64,000 nt of DNA from Anaerolineales bacterium (GTDB lineage Bacteria; Chloroflexota; Anaerolineae; Anaerolineales; UBA11858), in contig JANQED010000033.1 in the NCBI GenBank assembly GCA_028278545.1, forward strand, positions 102,344 to 166,343, read 5' to 3'. A program made the position numbers and the translations under genes. Under the pieces are notes generated by a model. The model did not search any database and was not told the DNA's origin. It worked only from the letters and a program-made list of their open reading frames with translations. This document shows, in pieces, positions 8,621 to 16,958 of the stretch (positions are counted from its first letter, which is position 1; each line of letters begins with the position of its first letter).

Positions 8621-9934
8621 TCATTGTTCTGTGATAATGACCGTAATGATGTTATCTCCCGGGGGCAGCTCCCCACCCTGGGATGGATCGCGAGGCGTGA
8701 AATCTTGAACCACTTCCATGCCGCTGATCACTTCCCCAAAGATGGTGTAACCACCGTCGAGGTGAGTGGCGGGGCCGTAAGTGATGAAGAACTGGCTGCC
8801 ATTGGTGTCCAGGCCGGAATTAGCCATGGCGACCAAGCCCTCACGGTCGAAGGATAGATCTTCTGATGTTTCGTTCTTGAAGGCGTAACCTGGGCCGCCC
8901 AAGCCTGTTCCCGTGGGGTCCCCACCCTGGGCCATGAAGCCAGGCAGCACGCGGTGGAATGGTGCGCCGTCAAACCAGCCTTCTCGGGCTAAGAAGACGA
9001 AGCTGTTGACCGTTATGGGGGCCACATCGGGGAAGAGTTCGATGACAACGTCGCCCTTTTCAGTCTGAAGGGTGGCAGTGTACCCCTTGAGTGGGTCGAT
9101 GACCATTGGGGGACATTCGGTATATTGCTGCTCGGCGAATTCGGTCAGGCTGAGGATGGCGGTGATGCTGGCAGAATCCAGCGGGCCGTTGTAGGGGTTG
9201 TTGTTGAGCGCAAAGAAGGGCGTGCCGGGAAGCCCGATCCGCTGACCCTCTTCCCAGGTATTCTCTGCCAGGGCGACGATCTGCTCGCTGTTGAGATCAG
9301 CCTCGAATTGGGCTGCATCTATCTCCAATGCAGGGGCATTGTCGATCAGCCAACTCTGGAAGCCTTCTACGGAGAGGCCGGTCCAATTGGAGATGTTTTC
9401 GTAGAGGAAATTGTGCATCTCCCAGAATTTGCCTTGCAACCCGGCTGCTTCTGCGGCCTGGGTAGCCAGCAGCGCTTTATCATGAATGGAGGCCAGAGGG
9501 AAATGACGGTAGACCACGCGCACATCTTCGGGAAAATCGACTTTGAGTTGCGCCAACACGGGCGCAATTTGAGCGCAGTATGGTCATTGATAGTCGCCGT
9601 ACTCGACGATGGTCAGGGCGGCGGTTTCGGGGCCTAAAACCCAGTCGTCGTCGGTGACAGCGAAGATGTCCGCGTAGGGTGTTTCTGGGTCCATGGGCGC
9701 GCTGACCATGGTGCACTCACTGACGAATTTGGCCGGGGTGGGCTCTTCTTCGGCGGCGAGAGCGGGGGTCTCCGTGGGGGGAGGTTGGGTGGGGGGAGGT
9801 TGAGTATGGGTGGCTTCGGGAGTAGGGGGTGCTTCTTGTGCAGAAGTCTCCCCGGCCTGAGTCGGCGCCTCCCCGCCGCAGGCGGCCAATAAGAAGGCCA
9901 GTACCAACAAAGGGATTAGAAAACGTTTGTACAT
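8621..9934 (-). CDS. Candidate selenoprotein: lipoprotein with Pro-rich linker, DsbA/thioredoxin_4-like domain (UPYC) and C-terminal cyclophilin-type PPIase; in-frame TGA at 9584-9586
   Basis: ORFs 9584..9934 and 8621..9559 share a frame, separated only by TGA: ...TIVEYGDYQ-(TGA)-PYCAQIAPVLAQLKVDFPEDVRVVYRHFPL...; lipobox LLAACGG; cis-Pro GTPFF; cyclophilin FHRVLPGFMAQGGDPTGTG. Confidence 0.8.
9548..9567 (-). promoter_or_regulatory. Putative bacterial SECIS hairpin just downstream of the in-frame TGA
   Basis: Transcript: UGA-16 nt-UUGCGCC-CGUGUU-GGCGCAA; 7-bp perfect stem, 6-nt apical loop containing GU, loop starts 24 nt after UGA. Confidence 0.65.
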
Positions 9935-9943
9935 GAATCTCTC

Positions 9944-11242
9944 CTAAGGGGTTAGATTTTTCTCCACAGCCGCTTGCAACTGCTCGAAGGACCACATCCA
10001 AGAGATGCGGTTGACGAAAGCAGCCAGCGAGGGGCTTTCGGCGCGCAGGGCGCGTACAGCGGCACCAATAGGGTCTTCACTGACGCCTGCCGCGCCGCCG
10101 GGTTGGTCTGCGTAAGCGCCGTGAAAGGCAAAATAGGCCTGATTGAGCTTGCGGATACGGTAGCCGTTCTCAACGAAAAGTTGGCGGCGGGTCTCCATAT
10201 AGGCTTCGGCTTCTTCGATCTCCCCTTCGGCCAGCATCTGATCGACGTTGAGGCGGGTTTCGTGCATTTCAGCCCTGAAATCGAAGGCCGGGGGTTCGGG
10301 TTCGGGGGTGATCTCTTCACTGGGCTCCGCGATTGGCTGCGGCGGGGGCGGGACGAACTCTGGATAATAGCGCTCGATGAGTGCGGCGCCGATTTCTTTC
10401 CCGGCGATGTTGGCTGTCGTCTCGTTGATGGTGCGCAGCTCAGCGTTTTTCATGTAACTGGCTCCCAGAGGGCGTAGGGTGAGGAAGTTGTGGATCCATT
10501 CGTGGGCCACTACCTCAGCCAGCCAGTTGATGTTCGTGGTCTGGACAACCATGGTGGGATAGGTGCCCACGCCGCCGATATTTACGACCAATGAGGATAC
10601 GTTCAATGCCTGGTCAACCTGGGTTTCGAGGGTAGCGCGCTGGTCGGTGGGGTACTCGTGCTGGAGAGAGATGTTGGCATCTTGCTGGATCACGTCCCGA
10701 GGGGAGACGATCAGGGCCAGCGGCAGCGGCGTGATATGGTAAAGCACTGGCGGTATGGATTGCCCCCCAAAGGTCAGGTCTAGTTCTGCGGCGGTAGTCC
10801 TGAGCTGGTTCTGAAAGATCGATTCGGCCAGGGGAGCCAGGTGTCTGCGGTGCTTGTAAAGCCGGTCCAGTTCTTGGCGCAGCGGTTCTGAGGCCGCCTC
10901 AGGGTTGGCGATTTCTGGGTTGGTGTAATACTCGTCGAGGTAGCCTTCGTATTGGGAAATTTGCGCGACCAGATCGAGGTAGTCCAGCACAAGCAGGCTT
11001 TGATCATCTGGGGTCAGGTAATCGGCTGTTCCTATGCCGATCTGACCCAGTTTGTCCTGCAGGGCATCCAGAGTCCAGTTCACGTAGTCGAATTCGATCT
11101 GACGTGTGAAGGCGCGTACGCGCTCGACTTGATCTCCTGGCTCCAGGACGCTGCGCTGCAGGGAGAAAACGGCCATCAGGACGACAATTGTGGGGCGGAG
11201 AAAAGGCCTTATCAACGACCATAAACCGGGCATAACGGGCAT
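9944..11242 (-). CDS. Putative exported zinc metallopeptidase-like protein
   Basis: N-terminal hydrophobic segment; HEXXH motif in VVAHEWIHNFLTL; 9 nt upstream of the selenoprotein candidate, same strand. Confidence 0.65.
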   Translation of the reverse strand: MPVMPGLWSLIRPFLRPTIVVLMAVFSLQRSVLEPGDQVERVRAFTRQIEFDYVNWTLDALQDKLGQIGIGTADYLTPDDQSLLVLDYLDLVAQISQYEGYLDEYYTNPEIANPEAASEPLRQELDRLYKHRRHLAPLAESIFQNQLRTTAAELDLTFGGQSIPPVLYHITPLPLALIVSPRDVIQQDANISLQHEYPTDQRATLETQVDQALNVSSLVVNIGGVGTYPTMVVQTTNINWLAEVVAHEWIHNFLTLRPLGASYMKNAELRTINETTANIAGKEIGAALIERYYPEFVPPPPQPIAEPSEEITPEPEPPAFDFRAEMHETRLNVDQMLAEGEIEEAEAYMETRRQLFVENGYRIRKLNQAYFAFHGAYADQPGGAAGVSEDPIGAAVRALRAESPSLAAFVNRISWMWSFEQLQAAVEKNLTP

Positions 11243-11290
11243 GATTGTATCACGGCGAGCTTAGAGGGGAATGAATGCAGTCAGATATCC

Positions 11291-11334
11291 TTGACATACG
11301 ATTAGATTATCAGTATTATTAAGTTAATAATACT
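11291..11334 (+). promoter_or_regulatory. Sigma70-like promoter with perfect palindromic operator upstream of padR-like gene
   Basis: TTGACA (11291-11296), 17-nt spacer, TATTAT (11314-11319); AGTATTATTA-agt-TAATAATACT (11312-11334). Confidence 0.7.
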
Positions 11335-11440
11335 TGTAGCTGGTCATATGTTTTGGAGCAAGATGATGCCTGCGTTGATCGCTTCATCATGAAGTCATAA
11401 TCAGTTTGGAGTTCACAGTTACAAGGAAGGGAGCAGTTTT

Positions 11441-11809
11441 ATGGATGAACAACCCCTCAACAAAAAATTTCAAAAAGAACTGCTTACCGGGATTTCATCC
11501 CTGGTATTGTTGAGCATCATGGGGCGCAGCGAAGAACCGATGTACGGTTATCAGATTACCAAGATGCTGGATGCCAGCAGCGGGGATGCGGCGATCATCA
11601 AGCAGGGAGCGCTTTATCCGGTGTTGAGATCCTTGGAGAAAAGCGGGCTGCTCTCAAGCTCTGTGGAGCCATCGATCTCTGGCCCCCCGCGCCGGTATTA
11701 CGTCATCACCGATTTGGGCAGTCAAACACTCGCAGAGTGGAAATTAATCTGGCAGGAAATGAGGACGTTTGCAGAAACGATTCTCCAAGGAGCTGAAGAT
11801 GAAAAATAG
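11441..11809 (+). CDS. PadR family transcriptional regulator
   Basis: MYGYQITKMLD...QGALYPVLRSLEKSGLL...GPPRRYYVITDLG. Confidence 0.9.
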   Translation: MDEQPLNKKFQKELLTGISSLVLLSIMGRSEEPMYGYQITKMLDASSGDAAIIKQGALYPVLRSLEKSGLLSSSVEPSISGPPRRYYVITDLGSQTLAEWKLIWQEMRTFAETILQGAEDEK

Positions 11810-12692
11810 AGTCATAGAAGATTATCTGGCTGAATTGCGTAGCGAACTCTCAGGCCTGGATAGAGCCATCATGCGCGACGCGCTTGCCGATGCAGAGGAG
11901 CACCTCCGTACGGCGTTGGACAACGAGGCGGCTGCGCAGCCAGATGCGCCCGAGAATGATGTCGTTCGGTCCATTATCGATGAATATGGCACGCCAGCCG
12001 AGATAGCCGATGCCTATCGAGTGGTCGAAATCTATGCCAGCCCGGCCCTGGGCAGCGGAAGGCGCTCCACGAATGGCAATGCCCTGGCACGTTTTTTCGG
12101 CGTCTATGCCGACCCGCGAGCCTGGGGAGCACTGCTGTATATGCTGATCTCATTATTGACCGGGGTGGTCTATTTTACCTGGGCAGTCACGGGCATATCG
12201 CTGGCAATCCCTTTCGCTTTATTCATCTTTGGGCTGCCCTTTGTGGTGTTATTTGCCATATCGGTCAAAGGCATAGGGCTGTTGGAAGGCCGCATTGTGG
12301 AGGCCTTGTTGGGCGTGCGCATGCCTCGCCGGGCGGTCTTCTTTCCCAAAGACCTGTCCTGGCGGCAGCGTTTGCAGGCTCAGCTTACGGATAGAAATAC
12401 CTGGTTTGGGTTGTGCTACATGGCCTTGCAATTGGTTTGGGGGGTGATCTACTTCACATTATTCGTAACCCTGATATCGTTTTCGCTTTCCTTTATGGCT
12501 ATGCCTGTTGTCCAGATTGGCTTTGGCGAACCTGTCATCGACCTTGGTAACGCGCAATACTTTGTGCCAGATGCGGCTCTGCCGCTTGTGGTGCTCTTGG
12601 GTTTCGTGCTGCTCACGGGGACGCTTCATCTGGCGAAAGGCATTGGCAAGCTGCATGGGCGATATGCCAAGTTCGTGCTCGTTGGTGAGTAG
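11799..12692 (+). CDS. Membrane protein with N-terminal HAAS-like region and C-terminal sensor-type transmembrane domain
   Basis: MKNRVIEDYLAELRSELSGLDRAIMRDALADAEEHL; DPRAWGALLYMLISLLTGVVYFTWAVTG; overlaps padR by a few nt. Confidence 0.75.
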   Translation: MKNRVIEDYLAELRSELSGLDRAIMRDALADAEEHLRTALDNEAAAQPDAPENDVVRSIIDEYGTPAEIADAYRVVEIYASPALGSGRRSTNGNALARFFGVYADPRAWGALLYMLISLLTGVVYFTWAVTGISLAIPFALFIFGLPFVVLFAISVKGIGLLEGRIVEALLGVRMPRRAVFFPKDLSWRQRLQAQLTDRNTWFGLCYMALQLVWGVIYFTLFVTLISFSLSFMAMPVVQIGFGEPVIDLGNAQYFVPDAALPLVVLLGFVLLTGTLHLAKGIGKLHGRYAKFVLVGE

Positions 12693-12725
12693 GTAGCAGC
12701 AGTCTGCAAAATGATTCATGTAGAC

Positions 12726-12750
12726 GTCCGATTTCGTGAAGAAATCGGAC
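12726..12750 (+). terminator. Hairpin GTCCGATTTC-gtgaa-GAAATCGGAC
   Basis: Perfect 10-bp arms in intergenic region. Confidence 0.6.
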
Positions 12751-12848
12751 ATCCAGGCTTTAAGGGGTGATAAAATGGTGTTGGCGAAACGGAACCTCGC
12801 GTTGGGAAGTGGGTTTATTCTGCTGAGAGATAACTACAAGGAGTCGCG

Positions 12849-14225
12849 ATGAGTTCAGCTGCAATAGATCAACCGGTTGTCAATGATCGACGTGAAATTT
12901 TTGGATGGGCCATGTACGATTGGGCCAACTCCGCCTTCAGCACCACCATCGGTACTGTTTTCCTGGGCCCATATCTGGCATCGCTGGCCGCGGGCGCGGC
13001 CTCGGCACATGCCGATGGCATGGCGCGCTTCTTTGGGATCCCTGTTGCGCCAGATTCCTTTTTCCCTTACGCGGTCTCTTTTTCCGTGGGCCTGCAGGTG
13101 CTCTTTTTGCCCGTTTTAGGCGCTATTGCCGATTATTCCCAACGCCGCAAGCAGTTGATGCAGCTTTTCGCCATCTCAGGCGCATTGGCGACGATTGGTT
13201 TGTTCTTGGTGACAGAACCATTGTGGTGGTTGGGCGGCGTTCTCTTTATCATCGCCAACCTTTGTTTTGGCGCGGCGGCGGTTTTCTATAACGCTTATCT
13301 GCCCGATATCGCCGATGAAGAACAGCGCGACCGGGTTTCGTCCTTTGGTTGGGCGATGGGGTATTTGGGCGGTGGCTTGTTGTTGCTCTTCAACCTGATC
13401 TTCTACCAATTTCACGAGAAGTTGGGCGTGCCTACAGGATTAGCCATCCGTATCAACCTGGCCTCGGCCGGTCTGTGGTGGTTGGGTTTTTCATTCATCA
13501 CCTGGGCGCGACTGCGGACCCGGCGTGCTTCGCGCCGGTTGCCCGAAGGGACCACTTATCTCAAAGTTGGCTTCAGGCAGCTGCTGCACACCATCAAGGA
13601 GATCAGGAACTTCCCCGAAACACTTAAATACCTGCTGGCCTATTTCCTCTATAATGATGGCATTCAAACTGTGATCGCTGTTTCAGCCACTTTCGCGGCT
13701 GCACCGCTGATCCGCGGCGGCCTGGAGCTCGATCAGGGCACGCTCACCATGGTCATTTTGATGATCCAGTTTGTGGCCTTTGGCGGCGCCCTCTTTTGGG
13801 GAAGATTGGCCGGGTGGGTCGGCGCGAAGCGCTCGATACTCATCAGCCTGGTTATTTGGGCCGGGGTGGTGACCTACGCTTACATCGGTCTGCGGGGCGA
13901 GTCGCGCGTGCTCGAATTCTGGATTCTAGGGGCCTTCATCGCCCTGGTAATGGGCGGCAGTCAGGCCATCAGCCGCAGCCTGTTCGCCCAGATGATCCCT
14001 TACGGTCAGGAGGCCGAGTATTACTCCTTCTACGAAGTCAGTGAGCGCGGCACCTCCTGGATTGGACCGTTGATCTTTGGCCTCGTGAATCAGGTTTTTG
14101 GAAGTTTGCGCCCGGCGATCCTCTCGTTGATCTTTTTCTTTGTGATGGGCTTGATACTGCTGCCCTTTGTGAATGTCGAAAAGGCCATCTCGGACGTCAA
14201 AGCCTATCAACCGGAACAACCTTAG
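12849..14225 (+). CDS. MFS transporter, Atg22/UMF1-like
   Basis: GWAMYDWANSAFSTTIGTVFLGPYL; QAISRSLFAQMIPYGQEAEYYSFYEVSERGTSWIGPLIFG. Confidence 0.88.
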   Translation: MSSAAIDQPVVNDRREIFGWAMYDWANSAFSTTIGTVFLGPYLASLAAGAASAHADGMARFFGIPVAPDSFFPYAVSFSVGLQVLFLPVLGAIADYSQRRKQLMQLFAISGALATIGLFLVTEPLWWLGGVLFIIANLCFGAAAVFYNAYLPDIADEEQRDRVSSFGWAMGYLGGGLLLLFNLIFYQFHEKLGVPTGLAIRINLASAGLWWLGFSFITWARLRTRRASRRLPEGTTYLKVGFRQLLHTIKEIRNFPETLKYLLAYFLYNDGIQTVIAVSATFAAAPLIRGGLELDQGTLTMVILMIQFVAFGGALFWGRLAGWVGAKRSILISLVIWAGVVTYAYIGLRGESRVLEFWILGAFIALVMGGSQAISRSLFAQMIPYGQEAEYYSFYEVSERGTSWIGPLIFGLVNQVFGSLRPAILSLIFFFVMGLILLPFVNVEKAISDVKAYQPEQP

Positions 14226-14247
14226 CCCTTCCCGCCTTAATGTAGAG

Positions 14248-14282
14248 ATAACGCGACGCGCATGTATCGTGCGTCGCGTTAT
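14248..14282 (+). terminator. Hairpin ATAACGCGACGC / GCGTCGCGTTAT
   Basis: 12-bp perfect arms followed by TTTT. Confidence 0.65.
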
Positions 14283-14333
14283 TTTGTGTGAGGGGGCACT
14301 CTATCCCCCTTTCTTCATGGTAGACTCTGCCTC

Positions 14334-15038
14334 ATGACTGATCTGAGCGGTTCTGAAAGGGCCAGCTATGTCAGGGGCATGTTCACTCGCATCGCTCATC
14401 GCTATGATTTGATGAACCGGCTGATGACTGCCGGACAAGACGCGGTCTGGCGTCGTGAGGTGATCCGGCGCGCTGCCCTGCCCCCGGGGGGGAGCCTCCT
14501 GTTGGACCTCGGGTCCGGTACCGGTGATTTGGCCTTAGAAGCCCTCCGACAGCACCCCAAAGCGACCCCCATCGCCGCGGACTTCACCCTGGCGATGATG
14601 CAGGTTGGTCGCAAGCGCCAGAATGGCCGCTGGGTGCACTGGTCTTCTGCTGACGCTTTGAAGCTGCCCTATGCTGAAGGCACCTTTGATGCCGTGATTT
14701 CGGGCTTTTTGCTGCGCAATGTGATCGATCTTCAGGAAACGCTCGCCGAGCAGTACCGCGTGCTCAAACCCGGCGGCGTGATGGTTGCCCTCGACACTAC
14801 CCGCCCGCGCCAGAACCTGCTTTCACCTTTGATCCGCTTTCACATGCAAACCGTGATCCCGACCCTGGGGCGCTTGCTGACAGGTCAAGCCGATGCTTAT
14901 ACCTATTTGCCGGATTCATCAATCCATTTTCTACGTGCAGAGGAGTTGACTGCGCGCATGGCTGCGGTTGGTTTTCGCCAGGCAGATTTCCAGCGCAAGA
15001 TGTTTGGGGTCGTAGCGATTCATTGGGGGAGAAAGTGA
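14334..15038 (+). CDS. ubiE: Demethylmenaquinone/ubiquinone biosynthesis methyltransferase UbiE/MenG
   Basis: MFTRIAHRYDLMNRLMTAGQDAVWRREV; LDLGSGTGDLA; YRVLKPGG. Confidence 0.9.
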   Translation: MTDLSGSERASYVRGMFTRIAHRYDLMNRLMTAGQDAVWRREVIRRAALPPGGSLLLDLGSGTGDLALEALRQHPKATPIAADFTLAMMQVGRKRQNGRWVHWSSADALKLPYAEGTFDAVISGFLLRNVIDLQETLAEQYRVLKPGGVMVALDTTRPRQNLLSPLIRFHMQTVIPTLGRLLTGQADAYTYLPDSSIHFLRAEELTARMAAVGFRQADFQRKMFGVVAIHWGRK

Positions 15039-15628
15039 AACGGCGACTGGGCGAGTCAACGAGTCAGCGGAGGCTGGTTGTGGGGATCAGCGGGGCCTCG
15101 GGGGCCATTCTTGGGGTCCGGCTGCTGGAAGTGCTGCGCACGATGGATTGTATTGAAACCCATGTAGTGATCTCTCCTGCTGCCCGAATGACCATCACCC
15201 AGGAAACTGATTGGAAGGTAGAGGATGTGCTGGCGCTCGCCGATGTGGTTTACAACCACGGAGATATCGGTTCATCGGTCGCCTCTGGTTCCTTTGACAC
15301 TTCTGGAATGGTGATTATCCCTTGCTCGATCAAGACTCTCTCCGAAGTCGCCAACGCATATTCCGAAAACCTGCTCTCCCGCGCCGCGGATGTGACCCTC
15401 AAAGAGGGCCGTCCGTTGGCCTTGGTGGTACGCGAGACCCCTCTGCACCGTGGTCATCTGCGTCTGATGGCTCAGGCTGCCGAGGCCGGTGCGGTGATCT
15501 TCCCGCCGGTACCAGCCTTCTACACGCGGCCAGAGTCAATCGCGGAGGTTGTCGATGATATAGTAGGGCGTGTATTGAATCGTATTGGAGTCAACAACGA
15601 ATTGTATGCGCGCTGGAGGGGCAAATGA
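15023..15628 (+). CDS. ubiX: UbiX family flavin prenyltransferase
   Basis: VVGISGASGAILGVRLLEVL; VIIPCSIKTLSEVANAYSENLLSRAADVTLKEGRPLALVVRETPLH. Confidence 0.93.
   Translation: MGEKVKRRLGESTSQRRLVVGISGASGAILGVRLLEVLRTMDCIETHVVISPAARMTITQETDWKVEDVLALADVVYNHGDIGSSVASGSFDTSGMVIIPCSIKTLSEVANAYSENLLSRAADVTLKEGRPLALVVRETPLHRGHLRLMAQAAEAGAVIFPPVPAFYTRPESIAEVVDDIVGRVLNRIGVNNELYARWRGK
15043..15074 (+). repeat. Degenerate octanucleotide repeat in the ubiX N-terminal coding region
   Basis: GCGACTGG GCGAGTCA ACGAGTCA GCGGAGGC. Confidence 0.5.
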
Positions 15629-15674
15629 GCAAAAAGGCAAATCAGCAAGGGAGCAGATCAGCAAAAGAGCGAGC
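15619..15674 (+). repeat. Degenerate octanucleotide tandem repeat, 7 units, at the ubiX/four-helix-bundle junction
   Basis: GGGCAAAT GAGCAAAA AGGCAAAT CAGCAAGG GAGCAGAT CAGCAAAA GAGCGAGC. Confidence 0.65.
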
Positions 15675-16107
15675 CACAAAAAACGTGCATCTTCAAAATC
15701 AAGCTGTTTTGACGTTTGAAGAATGGAAGTTACAAGTAACAGAAACAATTCGTAGCGAGAATTTCTGGCAAATGATCGCTTATCAAAAGGCATTGTATTT
15801 GTATGAATTGATTTGGGCTGATACAGAGCAGTGGTTAAAAGATATCCGCGGGCGCGAATTGGCACGCCAAATTATCAGAAGTGCTGATTCTATTTGTTCA
15901 AATATTGAGGAAGGGTATGGGCGTGGTTTTGGCAAGGAAATGTTGTACTTTTATCGAATTGCCCTTGGCTCTGCTCGTGAAACGAAAGGCCATTACTATC
16001 GAGCTAAGGGGCTGCTGAGACGTGAAGCATTAGAACATCGACTAAAGCTGGCAGGGGAAGTGATTGCTCTTGTTCTTACTGAAATTAACCGCCAAAAGAA
16101 AAGGTAG
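15625..16107 (+). CDS. Four-helix-bundle protein (S23/Avd-like, 23S rRNA intervening-sequence protein family)
   Basis: FWQMIAYQKALYLYELIW...LARQIIRSADSICSNIEEGYGRG...FYRIALGSARETKGHYYRAK. Confidence 0.85.
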   Translation: MSKKANQQGSRSAKERATKNVHLQNQAVLTFEEWKLQVTETIRSENFWQMIAYQKALYLYELIWADTEQWLKDIRGRELARQIIRSADSICSNIEEGYGRGFGKEMLYFYRIALGSARETKGHYYRAKGLLRREALEHRLKLAGEVIALVLTEINRQKKR

Positions 16108-16120
16108 TTGTGTGCTGCGA

Positions 16121-16156
16121 ATTTGCCATTTGCCACTTGCTGATTTGCTATTGGGC
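16121..16156 (+). repeat. Degenerate 7-nt repeat, opposite orientation to 15619..15674
   Basis: ATTTGCC ATTTGCC ACTTGCT GATTTGCT ATTGGGC; CTTGCTGATTTGC (16136-16148) is the exact reverse complement of GCAAATCAGCAAG (15637-15649). Confidence 0.6.
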
Positions 16157-16159
16157 ATT

Positions 16160-16900
16160 ATGAACGAACGGAATTACGAAAAAGCCGCCCTGCGCGGCGA
16201 ACCCTCTTACGTCTGGCGGGCTGGGCAGGAGCGCCGCTTGAAGATGGTCCTCGATGCTGCGGGGGAGCGCGTCACTGGCCGCGTGTTGGAGAATGGCTGC
16301 GGTGTGGGGATGTACGTGGAGAAGTTGAGCGCTTACGGGGGCGACGTGATTGGCCTGGAATACGATTTCGAACGCGCGCTTGAAGCACACGTGAACTCAC
16401 CTCACATCACCAATGCCGCCGGGGAACATTTGCCCTTTCCCAAGGGCGCATTTGACCTGATCCTGAGTCACGAGGTCATCGAGCATGTTCAGGATGATCG
16501 GACAGCGATCGCCGAGATGGTGCGGGCTTTGCGCCCAGGGGGTCGGCTGATGCTCTTTTGCCCTAACCGCGGCTATCCCTTCGAGACCCATGGGGTTTAC
16601 TGGCGCGGAGAATACAGGTTCGGCAACATCCCCCTGGTGAACTGGCTGCCGCGGGCTTGGCGCAACAGGGTAGCACCCCATGTACGCGCCTACTGGCGCC
16701 GAGATGTGGAGCGGTTGTTTGGGAATTTGCCGATACGCGTGATTGAGCAGAAGATAATATTCGGCGCTTACGACAATATCATCGCCCGATTTGGTGGTTT
16801 CGGGCGTGCCATGCGAGTGGTGCTGCAATTCCTGGAGCGAACGCCGTTGAAGATATTGGGATTATCGCACTTTTGGGTTATCGAAAAGATTGGGGATTAG
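16160..16900 (+). CDS. Class I SAM-dependent methyltransferase
   Basis: VLENGCGVGMYVEKLSAYGGDVIGLEYD; LILSHEVIEHVQDDRTAIAEMVRALRPGG; ATG at 16160. Confidence 0.85.
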   Translation: MNERNYEKAALRGEPSYVWRAGQERRLKMVLDAAGERVTGRVLENGCGVGMYVEKLSAYGGDVIGLEYDFERALEAHVNSPHITNAAGEHLPFPKGAFDLILSHEVIEHVQDDRTAIAEMVRALRPGGRLMLFCPNRGYPFETHGVYWRGEYRFGNIPLVNWLPRAWRNRVAPHVRAYWRRDVERLFGNLPIRVIEQKIIFGAYDNIIARFGGFGRAMRVVLQFLERTPLKILGLSHFWVIEKIGD

Positions 16901-16958
16901 CTAAAAACTTTGTTTGAATACAAAGATTGATGGTAGAGGCTTTATTGATTAGCGATCT

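Noticed and set aside
9584-9586. Simple nonsense mutation or pseudogene explanation for the split lipoprotein/DsbA-cyclophilin frame
   Set aside because: Not excluded, but less likely: the single stop falls exactly on the redox Cys position, both sides are intact and a SECIS-like hairpin follows. Kept as the alternative hypothesis.
15625-16107. Diversity-generating retroelement around the Avd-like four-helix-bundle gene
   Set aside because: No reverse transcriptase, template repeat or variable C-type lectin gene nearby.
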